Positions 1-9,370 of a DNA stretch of 9,955 bases are shown here, in pieces (the stretch's first letter is position 1; each line of letters opens with the position of its first letter). The position numbers and the translations under genes were made by a program. Location: NCBI RefSeq assembly GCF_001557325.1, contig NZ_LSJS01000247.1, positions 1 through 9,955 of the forward strand, written 5' to 3'. Under the pieces are notes generated by a model. It was not told where the DNA came from. It saw nothing but the letters and a program-made list of their open reading frames with translations, and made no database searches. Origin of the DNA: Erythrobacter donghaensis (GTDB lineage Bacteria > Pseudomonadota > Alphaproteobacteria > Sphingomonadales > Sphingomonadaceae).

Positions 1-1
1 G

Positions 2-655
2 TGCTGGAAGACCGGCATCGCCTCGCAGGCCTACATGGCCCCGCTCGCGACCCGCTGGCAGCAACAGGGCATCGCGACGCTCAATGTCGACTATCGCGAG
101 GTCGGGGACGGGGGCGGCTGGCCCGGGTCGTTCGCGGACTGGGCCGCGTCCGCGAGACTGATCGAGGAGGTTGCGGCGAAATACCCCGTCGACCGCACCC
201 GCGTCACGCTGGTGGGCCATTCGGCAGGCGCCCTGCCTGCGCAGTGGCTGGCGCGTGCCGACGGCCCTGAAGGGCCGCTCGGCGCACGCAGCCCCCTCAA
301 GGCCCGCGCTGCCATCGTGCTCGACGGGCCGGGCGATGTCGGGGCCGAGCAGCCCGCGTTCGACGCGCTGTGCCAGTTCTCGGCCGTGGAGCCCTTCATG
401 GGCGCCGCGCCTGCCGCCGCACCGGCACGCTACGCCGCGATTGCGCCCGCCACCCGCGCGCCGCAACTGGCCGATCTGCTGTTCGTGCAGGCGAAGCTCC
501 CCGCACCCTCGCCAACGACGCTAGCCGCGCTCGCCGCCAGCGGGGCGAAGGTCACGGTGCGCGAGAACCAGGGCGCGAGCCATTTCGCGATCATCACCCC
601 CGGCAACCCGGTCTACGAAGCCAACGAGGCGGCGATGCTGGCACTCATCAAGTGA
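2..655 (+). CDS. Alpha/beta hydrolase (HGGxW esterase type), 5' end outside the window
   Basis: Partial hydrolase gene. The reading frame is open from the first bases of the window and begins with Cys-Trp, which aligns with the CW of the HGGCW oxyanion motif in the next gene, so roughly the first 80 residues lie upstream. An internal ATG at 35 is not the real start. Visible motifs are the nucleophile elbow GHSAG (DNA about 218-232) and a C-terminal Ser-His (SHFAI, about 578-592) in the position of the catalytic histidine. The order and spacing match the next gene (YRE-G-GGWP, DW, YP-D, GHSAG-PA-WLA, LDGP), so the two are tandem paralogues. Known relatives include arylformamidase-like and BD-FAE esterases; the substrate cannot be read from the sequence. 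Oddity: the loop where the catalytic acid normally sits reads VQAKLPAPSP, with none of the aspartates of its neighbour (VDGALPDPDP). It may use another acid or have reduced activity. Confidence 0.85.
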   Translation, partial: CWKTGIASQAYMAPLATRWQQQGIATLNVDYREVGDGGGWPGSFADWAASARLIEEVAAKYPVDRTRVTLVGHSAGALPAQWLARADGPEGPLGARSPLKARAAIVLDGPGDVGAEQPAFDALCQFSAVEPFMGAAPAAAPARYAAIAPATRAPQLADLLFVQAKLPAPSPTTLAALAASGAKVTVRENQGASHFAIITPGNPVYEANEAAMLALIK

Positions 656-669
656 CGGTTTGCCAAGGC

Positions 670-694
670 CTGCGGACACGCTAGTCTGCGGACA
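670..694 (+). repeat. Perfect 9-bp direct repeat in the hydrolase intergenic region
   Basis: CTGCGGACA occurs at 670-678 and again at 686-694, giving a 16-base period in the 58-bp gap between the two hydrolase genes, just before the second gene's ribosome binding site. It could be an operator. A TTGCCA (660-665) with TAGTCT 16 nt downstream (682-687) is a weak possible sigma-70 promoter that the repeat would overlap. No regulator is identified. Confidence 0.35.
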
Positions 695-713
695 GATACT
701 GGGGGAAACAGCC

Positions 714-1616
714 ATGAGACACCTGATCGCAGCGACGGCGCTGGCCGTCACGCTCGCCGCCTGCGCGCCGAAGGAGCCGCCCGCCGCCACCTTCGCCGTT
801 ACCGACACCGCCGACTACGACCCCGTGTCGGTCAACACCGTCCCCGCCGATCCGCCGACCGCGCGCATCGCCTATGGCAGCGCCTCGGCGCGGCAATATG
901 GCGAATTGCGGGTGCCCAAGGGGAAGGGGCCGTTCCCGGTCGCGGTGCTCTATCACGGTGGCTGCTGGGCGGGGATGGGGGGCACCGCCAACCTCGCCGC
1001 ACTCGCCAGCTTCCTCGCGAAGAACGGCATCGCGACCTGGACGCCCTCCTACCGCGAGCTCGGCTCGGACGGGGGCTGGCCCAACACCTTCACCGACTGG
1101 GCGCAGGGCCTTGGCTATGTGAACAGGCTCGCGCGCGACTATCCGCTGGACCTCAAGCGCATCACCCTGATGGGCCATTCGGCGGGCGTCACCCCGGCGG
1201 TGTGGCTGGCGAGCGGCGACAAGGGCGATGCGGTGGTCACGGGCGAGCTGCCGCGGGTGCGCGGCGTGGTGGCGCTCGACGGGCCGCTGGCGCTCGGCGC
1301 CTTTGTCGGGCCGGACGCGGCGATCTGCGGCGAGTCGGTGATCGCTCCGCTGGTGGGCGGCACCCCGGCGGAGTTGCCGGGGCGCTATGCCATGCTCGAC
1401 CCCGTCACCAACCCGCCTCTCGCCAAGCGCCTGCTGGTGGTCGACGGCGCGCTGCCCGATCCCGATCCGGCGATGCTCGCGGTGCTGCGCGGGCAGGGCA
1501 TCGCGGTCGAGGTGATCGCCATCGACCAGCAGCAGCATTTCAACCTGCTGGTCCCCGGCACGAAGGATTTCGCGGCCATCGCTCCGGCGCTGCTGGACAT
1601 TGCCAAGGCGCGGTGA
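714..1616 (+). CDS. Alpha/beta hydrolase lipoprotein (HGGxW esterase/arylformamidase-like)
   Basis: Predicted 300-residue serine hydrolase anchored by lipid in the cell envelope. The ATG at 714 is chosen over an upstream in-frame TTG (660) because it follows a purine-rich ribosome binding site (GGGGGAA, 701-707) and opens directly on a lipoprotein signal peptide: MRHLI, a hydrophobic stretch, then the lipobox LAAC with Cys17. The hydrolase core shows HGGCW at 81-85 (oxyanion hole), GHSAG at 154-158 with nucleophile Ser156, several aspartates in the acid loop (Asp244, 249, 251) and the likely catalytic His275 (QQQHFN). These features match the alpha/beta hydrolase fold family containing arylformamidase and BD-FAE-type esterases; the acyl substrate is unknown. 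It is a tandem paralogue of the upstream partial gene and is followed 13 bases later by the ABM-domain gene. The family call is firm; the specific function is open. Confidence 0.88.
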   Translation: MRHLIAATALAVTLAACAPKEPPAATFAVTDTADYDPVSVNTVPADPPTARIAYGSASARQYGELRVPKGKGPFPVAVLYHGGCWAGMGGTANLAALASFLAKNGIATWTPSYRELGSDGGWPNTFTDWAQGLGYVNRLARDYPLDLKRITLMGHSAGVTPAVWLASGDKGDAVVTGELPRVRGVVALDGPLALGAFVGPDAAICGESVIAPLVGGTPAELPGRYAMLDPVTNPPLAKRLLVVDGALPDPDPAMLAVLRGQGIAVEVIAIDQQQHFNLLVPGTKDFAAIAPALLDIAKAR

Positions 1617-1629
1617 AAAAGCTTCGGCC

Positions 1630-4894
<3,265 letters not shown>

Positions 4895-4905
<11 letters not shown>

Positions 4906-5386
4906 GGAACTTGCGCCCCAGGCCCTCCGCATCGCCGCCCTCCTTCGAGCGCGGGGCGAGAAGGTCGCTGTGGCGGACGGCGCGACCGGGGGCCTGATCG
5001 CGGCGAGCCTGCTGACCGTGCCCGGCGCGCTCGACTTTTTCGTGGGCGGGGGCGTGGTCTATTCCTTCCGCGCGCGCGACGTGCTCTTCGCCCTCCCGCG
5101 CGAGGCCTACAAGGGGATGCGCGGCGCGAGCGAGGAATACGCCCTGCTTCAGGCGCGTGCGATCCGTGAAAACTTCGGCGCGGAATGGGGGCTGGCCGAG
5201 AGCGGTTCGGTCGGTGGTTCGACGCATCCTTCGGGGGCCCCGGCGGGACGCTCGGTTGCGGCGCTGGCGGGGCCCTCGGGAGAGCGAACGCTGGTGCTCG
5301 AAACCGCGAGTGACGACCGGATCGCCAACATGGCCGCCTTCACCCGCAATGCGCTCGCGCTCCTCGAACAGACGCTCGCCGGATAA
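4895..5386 (+). CDS. CinA C-terminal-domain family protein, probably not a standard nicotinamide-nucleotide amidase
   Basis: A 163-residue protein made of a single CinA C-terminal (PncC-like) domain. Active family members deamidate nicotinamide mononucleotide to nicotinic acid mononucleotide in NAD recycling. The fold signature is recognisable: TGGLIAASLLTVPGALDFFVGGGVVYS (31-57), a SEE motif (79-81), GRSVAALAGP (118-127) and a C-terminal helix with R-x-A-x-x-ALLE. Active-site motifs are altered. The usual ESCTGG reads DGATGG (28-33), losing the serine; the usual YS-x-x-x-K reads YSFRAR (56-61), losing the lysine; and the TGIAGPGGGT loop reads SGSVGGST (103-110). It may be inactive, changed in substrate, or a binding protein. 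The GTG at 4895 is chosen because of a GGAG 10 bases upstream; TTG 4886 would add three residues. It overlaps the cytochrome gene by 11 bases and is the last gene of the ligA run. Confidence 0.82.
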
Positions 5387-5398
5387 TTTTCGCCGCCC

Positions 5399-5425
5399 TG
5401 TCGAATCCGTCTTGCGGCCTGCGTC
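5399..5425 (+). promoter_or_regulatory. ECF-type (ECF42) promoter upstream of the YCII gene
   Basis: TGTCGA at 5399-5404 (-35) is separated by 17 bases from CGTC at 5422-5425 (-10). This is the arrangement reported for ECF42 sigma factors, whose targets carry TGTCGA and CG[A/T]C and lie upstream of DGPF/YCII genes. It sits 13 bases after the CinA-like stop and about 50 bases before the YCII start, so transcription would begin near 5432. The ECF42-type sigma factor is encoded two genes downstream, which implies self-activation. The sequence match is direct; function is inferred. Confidence 0.78.
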
Positions 5426-5464
5426 TCCGTGTCAGAGCCTCGCCATTCCGGCGGGGCCGATGAC

Positions 5465-5470
5465 GGAGGA
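5465..5470 (+). promoter_or_regulatory. Strong ribosome binding site of the YCII gene
   Basis: GGAGGA with a 6-base spacer before ATG 5477. It fixes the start and argues against the longer reading from a GTG at 5429, which would also begin just before the predicted transcript start. Confidence 0.75.
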
Positions 5471-5476
5471 CGACCC

Positions 5477-5836
5477 ATGCAATTCATGCTGATGATCAAC
5501 GAGGACGAGAGCGCCTATGGCGGCGAGGGCGGCGCGGCGCTGATGGAGCAGGTGCTGGCCGGGCACATGAAGCTCGCCGAGGATCTCGTGGCGGCGGGCA
5601 TTCCTTTCTCGGGCGAGCGGCTGAAGCCCGCCGCGACCGCGACCACGGTGCGCTCGGACAACGGCGTCGTCACCCTGCACGACGGCCCCTTCGCCGAAAC
5701 CCACGAGGAGCTCGGCGGGTTCTACATCATCGATGTGCCCGGGCTCGACGAGGCGCTCGAATGGGCCCGGCGCATCCCCGTGCCCAAGGGCGGGGTCGAG
5801 GTGCGTCCGATCTGGCCGATGGGGCCCGAGGCCTGA
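5477..5836 (+). CDS. YCII/DGPF-domain protein paired with an ECF42 sigma factor
   Basis: A 119-residue cytosolic protein of the YCII-related (DGPF) family, with a ferredoxin-like fold like the ABM and EthD families. Family features: MQFMLMINEDE at the N-terminus, GERLKP (46-51), DGPFAETHEELGGFYIIDV with the naming DGPF at 69-72, a DEALEWARRIP helix (91-101) and VEVRPIW (108-113). The full family length is present. The biochemical role of DGPF proteins is not established; they are the usual genomic partners and regulon members of ECF42 sigma factors. A matching promoter lies upstream (5399-5425) and the sigma gene follows directly, so the two are almost certainly one transcript. A small regulatory, sensory or enzymatic role is possible; none can be chosen from the sequence. 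Confidence 0.92.
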   Translation: MQFMLMINEDESAYGGEGGAALMEQVLAGHMKLAEDLVAAGIPFSGERLKPAATATTVRSDNGVVTLHDGPFAETHEELGGFYIIDVPGLDEALEWARRIPVPKGGVEVRPIWPMGPEA

Positions 5837-5862
5837 GCCCGGCGCAGCGCGGCGCGGCGATC

Positions 5863-7050
5863 ATGGCGGCGCGGCCCCGGGTGGTGGCCGCGCTTGCCGC
5901 GCAATTGCGCGATCTCGACGCGGCCGAGGAGGCCTTCGCCGGGGCCGCCGAACGTGCGCTCGCGCTGCCCGAGGCCCCGCGCGATGTCGCCGCCTGGCTG
6001 TTCGTCGCTGCAAGGCGCCGCGCGCTCGACGGCATCCGCAAGGCGAGGGGCGAGGCGCGCCTCGCCGATGCGCTGGTGGAGGTCACCGAGATGGGCGATG
6101 TCCTCGAGCTGCCCGAACCGATCCCCGACGAGCGCCTGCGGCTGCTGTTCATCTGCTGCCATCCGGCGCTCGCGGCCGAGGTGCGCGCGGCGCTTGCCCT
6201 CAAGATCATCTGCGGGCTGCCGGTGAGCGCGATCGCGCGGCTCTTCCTCGTCAGCGAGCCCGCCATGTTCCAGCGGCTCACCCGCGCCAAGGCGAAGGTG
6301 CGCGAAGCGGGAATCGCGTTCGAGCTGCCCCCGCGCCGCCACTGGCCCGAGCGGCTGGGGGCGGTGCTGCTCGCTTTGGAACTCGCCTTCACCGCCGCCT
6401 ATGCCGATGCGGGCGGGGAGCTGTCGGCCGATCTGGGCGAGGATCTGGGCGCCGAGGTCGAGCGCCTCGCGCTGCTGGTCGCCGAGCTGCTGCCGCAGGA
6501 GCCCGAGGCGCTCGGCCTTGCCTCGCTGGTGCTGCTTGCGCGCGCGCGGGCCGGGGCGCGGGTCGATGCCGAGGGCGCGATGGTGCCGCTCTCGCAGCAG
6601 GATTTCTCGGGTTGGGACCTTTCCCGCATCGAACAGGCGCGGGTGCTGCTGGCGGTGGCGGCGAAGGCCGCACGCTCGGGCCCCTGCCAGGTGATGGCCG
6701 CGATCCAGCTCACCCACGCGCGGCGCGCCTACGACGGCGTGGTCGACTGGCGGGCGATGTTGCGGCTCTACGACGTGCTGCTGCGCCTGCGCCCCTCGCC
6801 GATGGTGGCGCTCTCGCGCGCGCTCGCGCTGGCGCAGGTCGAGGGCGCGCAGGCCGGGCTGGCGGCGCTCGCGGCGCTGCCTGCCGAGCGGCTCGCGCTG
6901 GCGCGGCCGTTCCATGTCGCGCGCGCCGATCTGCTCGCCAAGGCCGGGCGGCCCGGCGAGGCGGCCGCCGCGCTCGATGCCGCGCTGGCGCTGGGGCCGC
7001 CGCGGGCCGAGCGGCTGTGGCTCGAACGCAGGCGCGCGGCGCTCGGCTGA
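5863..7050 (+). CDS. ECF42-type RNA polymerase sigma factor with DUF6596/TPR-like C-terminal extension
   Basis: A 395-residue alternative sigma factor. The N-terminal sigma2 region (about 1-62) includes VVAALAAQLRDLDAAEEAF and the DNA-melting-type AWLFVAARRRALDGIRK. The sigma4 region follows with the group hallmark LRLLFICCHPALA (92-104) and the helix-turn-helix LPVSAIARLFLVSEPAMFQRLTRAK (119-143). The long extension (about 160-395) has the DUF6596-type WPERLGAVLLALELAF and later QDFSGWD and HARRAYDGVVDW segments, then alanine-rich TPR-like helices. In ECF42 proteins this extension replaces an anti-sigma factor in controlling activity. The start is uncertain. ATG 5863 has no good ribosome binding site and leaves sigma2 about ten residues short; ATG 5761 overlaps YCII by 76 bases and would add a Gly/Arg-rich out-of-frame segment; a CTG at 5833 would overlap the YCII stop as CTGA. 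It probably recognises the promoter at 5399-5425. Confidence 0.88.
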   Translation: MAARPRVVAALAAQLRDLDAAEEAFAGAAERALALPEAPRDVAAWLFVAARRRALDGIRKARGEARLADALVEVTEMGDVLELPEPIPDERLRLLFICCHPALAAEVRAALALKIICGLPVSAIARLFLVSEPAMFQRLTRAKAKVREAGIAFELPPRRHWPERLGAVLLALELAFTAAYADAGGELSADLGEDLGAEVERLALLVAELLPQEPEALGLASLVLLARARAGARVDAEGAMVPLSQQDFSGWDLSRIEQARVLLAVAAKAARSGPCQVMAAIQLTHARRAYDGVVDWRAMLRLYDVLLRLRPSPMVALSRALALAQVEGAQAGLAALAALPAERLALARPFHVARADLLAKAGRPGEAAAALDAALALGPPRAERLWLERRRAALG

Positions 7051-7115
7051 GGCGCCCGCTTCGGCTGGCCGCGCGCACGCCCGATCGGCGGTTGGCGACC
7101 CAGGTTAGGACCACG

Positions 7116-7139
7116 CGCGCGCGCCCCTGCTAGCGCGCG
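7116..7139 (+). other. GC-only hairpin directly before the GntA-like start codon
   Basis: CGCGCGC (7116-7122) pairs perfectly with GCGCGCG (7133-7139) around a 10-base loop; a register shift of two bases on the 5' arm also pairs. The 3' arm ends 3 bases before ATG 7143, covering the place where a ribosome binding site would lie. No U tract follows, so it does not look like a terminator. The rest of the 92-bp gap (7051-7142) shows no clear promoter and no guanidine riboswitch that I can recognise. Confidence 0.45.
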
Positions 7140-7142
7140 GGC

Positions 7143-7883
7143 ATGAACATCCAGACCTCCCGACCGATCTGCACCGGGGGCACCGCCGAGGTGCCCGATC
7201 CGCGGCTTGCCGAGACCCTGAGAGCCCATATCGCGGCGGCGGACTTTCCTTGCGTGGGTGCCAAATCGGCCCTCGCGCAGGATGGCCTGCACATCGAGAC
7301 CGCCGGAGCAATCACGCGCGGGGCCGAGGACGTGCGCCTCCACCGCGCGCTCGTCGCCTGGGGGCGGCGCACCGCCGCCGCCGCCGCTGCGGCCGCCGAT
7401 GACGACGAGGCGCCGCATTTCCGCAGCTTCGCGGTGGTCTTCGCCGGGCCGAACACGCTCGATGAACGCGCGTTCGAGGCCGCCTTTTGGGAGCGCCTCG
7501 CCCGTCTTTCCGCGATAGACCGCGCCGCCGGCTTCGCCCCCGAGCCCGGGTTCAGCAGCGATCCGGACGATCCGCACTTCGCGCTCGGCTTCGGCGGCAG
7601 GGCCTATTTCGCGGTCGGACTGCACCCGCGCGCCTCGCGCCGGGCGCGGCGGCTGGCGTTCCCCGCGATCATATTCAACCCCCACGAGCAATTCGCCCGC
7701 CTGCGCGCCGCGGATCGTTACGAGCGGATGCGCGCGGTGATCCTGGCGCGCGATGCGGAGCTCGACGGGGCGCCCAATCCGATGCTCGCGCGGCACGGCA
7801 CGGTGAGCGAGGCGCGGCAATATAGCGGGCGCGCGGTCGGCCCGGGCTGGGTGTGTCCCTTCGCCCCTCCGGAGGCCCCGTGA
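7143..7883 (+). CDS. YqcI/YcgG family protein, GntA-like heme-dependent guanidino N-hydroxylase
   Basis: A 246-residue protein of the YqcI/YcgG family. Recognisable conserved blocks: FPCVGAKSAL (35-44), FRSFAVVF (93-100), FGGRAYFAVGLHPRASRRARR (150-170), FPAIIFNPHEQFARLR (173-188), the RD-x-x-L-x-G-x-x-NPML segment (203-215), SEARQYSGR (222-230) and a terminal W-V-CPF (236-240). His161 in the GLHP motif is a candidate heme ligand. Characterised relatives hydroxylate guanidino nitrogens: GntA in guanitoxin biosynthesis and DcsA, which makes N-omega-hydroxyarginine for D-cycloserine. N-hydroxylation of arginine or a related guanidine is therefore the best inference, but the substrate is not shown. 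A low-complexity run of eight alanines (78-85) precedes an acidic patch. The gene overlaps the next by 4 bases (GTGA), so the two products probably act together. The start is the first ATG; no strong ribosome binding site is visible. Confidence 0.85.
   Translation: MNIQTSRPICTGGTAEVPDPRLAETLRAHIAAADFPCVGAKSALAQDGLHIETAGAITRGAEDVRLHRALVAWGRRTAAAAAAAADDDEAPHFRSFAVVFAGPNTLDERAFEAAFWERLARLSAIDRAAGFAPEPGFSSDPDDPHFALGFGGRAYFAVGLHPRASRRARRLAFPAIIFNPHEQFARLRAADRYERMRAVILARDAELDGAPNPMLARHGTVSEARQYSGRAVGPGWVCPFAPPEAP
7871..7875 (+). promoter_or_regulatory. Ribosome binding site deciding the DUF1989 start
   Basis: GGAGG lies 4 bases before GTG 7880, inside the end of the upstream gene. It supports the GTG that overlaps the TGA stop (GTGA) over an in-frame GTG at 7853. 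Confidence 0.6.
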
Positions 7884-8467
7884 GGCTGCGCATCGCCCCG
7901 CGCACCGGAACCGCGTTGCGTCTGGCGACCGGCGACATCCTGACCGTGATCGACCCCGAGGGCGGGCAGGTCAGCGATCTCGTCGCCGTGGCCGACGGCG
8001 ATCCGGGCGAGATCATCTCCAACGGGCGCACCTTCGATTACGAGGAAAGCTTGCGGCTCACCACAGGGGCACGGCTGTGGTCGAACCGCTCGCGGGTGAT
8101 GCTGACGATCCTCGAGGATACCGCGCCCGCGCATGATTTTCTGCTGACGCCGTGTTCGGAGGCCACCTTCCGCCACTTCTATCCCGACAAGCCGGTGCAT
8201 CGCGGCTGCTTCGGCAATCTAGCCGAGGCGCTCGGCCCCTACGGGGTGACGCCCGACATGATCCCTTGCGCCTTCAACGTCTTCATGAACGTGGCAATCG
8301 GCCCCGACGGGCGTCTGGCGGTGCTCCCGCCGCAGACCCGCGCGGGCGATTTCGTGCGGCTGCGCGCCGAGATGGACCTGGTGATCGGCCTGACCGCGTG
8401 CTCGGCCTATGCCTCGAACGGGGGGAGCTTCAAGCCGATCGATTGCGCGGTGAGGCGGTCGGGCTGA
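7880..8467 (+). CDS. DUF1989 / urea carboxylase-associated family protein
   Basis: A 195-residue protein of the DUF1989 family (Pfam PF09347), the superfamily that includes the two subunits of carboxyguanidine deiminase (CgdA, CgdB) and proteins encoded beside urea/guanidine carboxylases. Family features: an N-terminal beta barrel with LTVIDPEGGQVSDLVAV (21-37); FDYEESLRLTTGARLWSNR (52-70); a putative metal site formed by HRGC (His107, Cys110) followed by GNLAEAL; then F-NVFMNV (132-138), DGRLAVLPP-x-x-x-AGDFVRLRAEMDLVIGLTAC (143-174) with Cys174 as the third likely ligand. The end of the site is unusual, reading TACSAYASNGG where relatives usually have SACP. The reaction is unknown; hydrolysis of a guanidine, carbamate or similar adduct is a reasonable guess given the coupled N-hydroxylase gene. 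The stop is only 7 bases from the convergent sterol desaturase stop. Confidence 0.85.
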   Translation: MRLRIAPRTGTALRLATGDILTVIDPEGGQVSDLVAVADGDPGEIISNGRTFDYEESLRLTTGARLWSNRSRVMLTILEDTAPAHDFLLTPCSEATFRHFYPDKPVHRGCFGNLAEALGPYGVTPDMIPCAFNVFMNVAIGPDGRLAVLPPQTRAGDFVRLRAEMDLVIGLTACSAYASNGGSFKPIDCAVRRSG

Positions 8468-8474
8468 GACGCGC

Positions 8475-9305
8475 TCACTCTGCCGGGACAGCCTCCGTCT
8501 GCACCTCGCGCCGACGCGCTTTCACCTCGCGGAAGGTCTCGCGGTAGCGCGGATGCTCGGTCCCCATCCAGCGGTCCCACCAGGTGAAGTAGAGCCCGAA
8601 ATTCCAGGTGCCGGCCGAATGGTGGAGGTCGTGGTGGGTGACCGTGTTCCACCAGCCGGTGAGCGGATTGTCGACCCAACCCGCAGGATAGATCTCCACG
8701 CCGCAGTGGCCGATGACGTTGCGGATGATCATGTGCCACAGGAACAGGAACATCGCGAGGCCGTGGTATTCGATGCCGAGCGTGGTGACGATCAGCAGCC
8801 AAGCGGGGACGAAGGCTGCTTCGACCACCGCCTCGGGCGCGGCGAAGCTGTAGGCGGCCCAGGGCGTGGGAGTCCGCGACTTGTGGTGGTGCAGGTGCCA
8901 GGTGCGGAACAGCCGCTTGTGATGGATCGCGCGGTGCATCCAGTAGAAATAGGCGTCATGCGCGAGGATGATCGCGATGGCCTGCAAGGCCAGCACCCAC
9001 CATTCGATCCCCTCGATCGAGAAGCGCACCAGCCCTGCCTGCTTCATTGCCAGCGTGCTGAGCGTCGTCACCCCGAAGACGAACACCGTGCGCAGCGAGG
9101 AGAGCACCTCGCGACGGTAATCCTCGGGCTTGGCGCGGCGGCTGTGCTGGATGCGGTAGAGCTCGAGCCAGCGCCCGCCCGCCCACAGCACCAGCGTCAT
9201 CACGCTGGCCGCGATCAGGTAGCGGCCGAGATCGAAGTAGAAGACGTTGGCGAAATGGCGGGTGACGAGATCGAGTGCATCGAGAGAGGCGGGGGCGGCG
9301 GACAT
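8475..9305 (-). CDS. Sterol desaturase / fatty acid hydroxylase superfamily membrane protein
   Basis: A 276-residue integral membrane di-iron oxygenase or desaturase. The histidine clusters are complete: HDAYFYWMHRAIHH (His116, 124, 128, 129), WHLHHHK (His137, 139-141), GHCG (His200) and THHDLHH (His224, 225, 228, 229), followed by the typical NFGLYFTWWDRWMGTEHP. Hydrophobic segments lie at about 25-45, 72-90, 103-118, 160-176 and 182-197. Bacterial relatives hydroxylate or desaturate sterols, carotenoids, hopanoid-like lipids or fatty acids; the substrate here is unknown. The ATG at 9305 is supported by a GGAG (complement of 9313-9316) 7 bases upstream. It lies 104 bases downstream of an AraC-type regulator on the same strand, which may control it. 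It is convergent with the DUF1989 gene and no room exists for a terminator between them (8468-8474). Confidence 0.93.
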   Translation of the reverse strand: MSAAPASLDALDLVTRHFANVFYFDLGRYLIAASVMTLVLWAGGRWLELYRIQHSRRAKPEDYRREVLSSLRTVFVFGVTTLSTLAMKQAGLVRFSIEGIEWWVLALQAIAIILAHDAYFYWMHRAIHHKRLFRTWHLHHHKSRTPTPWAAYSFAAPEAVVEAAFVPAWLLIVTTLGIEYHGLAMFLFLWHMIIRNVIGHCGVEIYPAGWVDNPLTGWWNTVTHHDLHHSAGTWNFGLYFTWWDRWMGTEHPRYRETFREVKARRREVQTEAVPAE

Positions 9306-9370
9306 GGGATCGCTCCATAGCGGTGATGCGGCCCTGATGCACGGTGAATGGGGCCCCGTCTCCGCAAGGG

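Noticed and set aside
85..110. A second TGTCGA box (85-90) resembling an ECF42 -35 element
   Set aside because: It lies inside the first hydrolase coding sequence and no CG[AT]C follows at 16-17 bases.
5722..7133. Long open frames on both strands overlapping the ECF42 gene (minus 5722-6915 and plus 5733-7133)
   Set aside because: Both are low-complexity Arg/Ala/Gly-rich shadow frames; the ECF42 frame carries clear sigma2, sigma4 and DUF6596 motifs.
7051..7142. Possible guanidine riboswitch or terminator before the N-hydroxylase
   Set aside because: The gap is short and lacks any guanidine riboswitch motif I recognise; the hairpin has no following T tract, so an intrinsic terminator is not supported.
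7370..7399. A GCC-rich triplet repeat as a microsatellite
   Set aside because: It is a short alanine-coding tract with mixed synonymous codons in a very GC-rich gene, not a pure repeat.
7143..8467. A guanitoxin biosynthetic cluster
   Set aside because: Only the hydroxylase-like gene is present. The other guanitoxin genes are absent, so the family name should not be read as evidence for toxin production.
8464..8478. A hairpin spanning the two convergent stop codons (TGAG / CTCA) as a bidirectional terminator
   Set aside because: The stem is only four base pairs, with no T tract on either side; it arises from the symmetry of facing TGA stops.
8553..9320. A 255-codon plus-strand open frame opposite the sterol desaturase
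   Set aside because: It is a shadow frame; the minus strand carries the complete set of histidine motifs and a good ribosome binding site.
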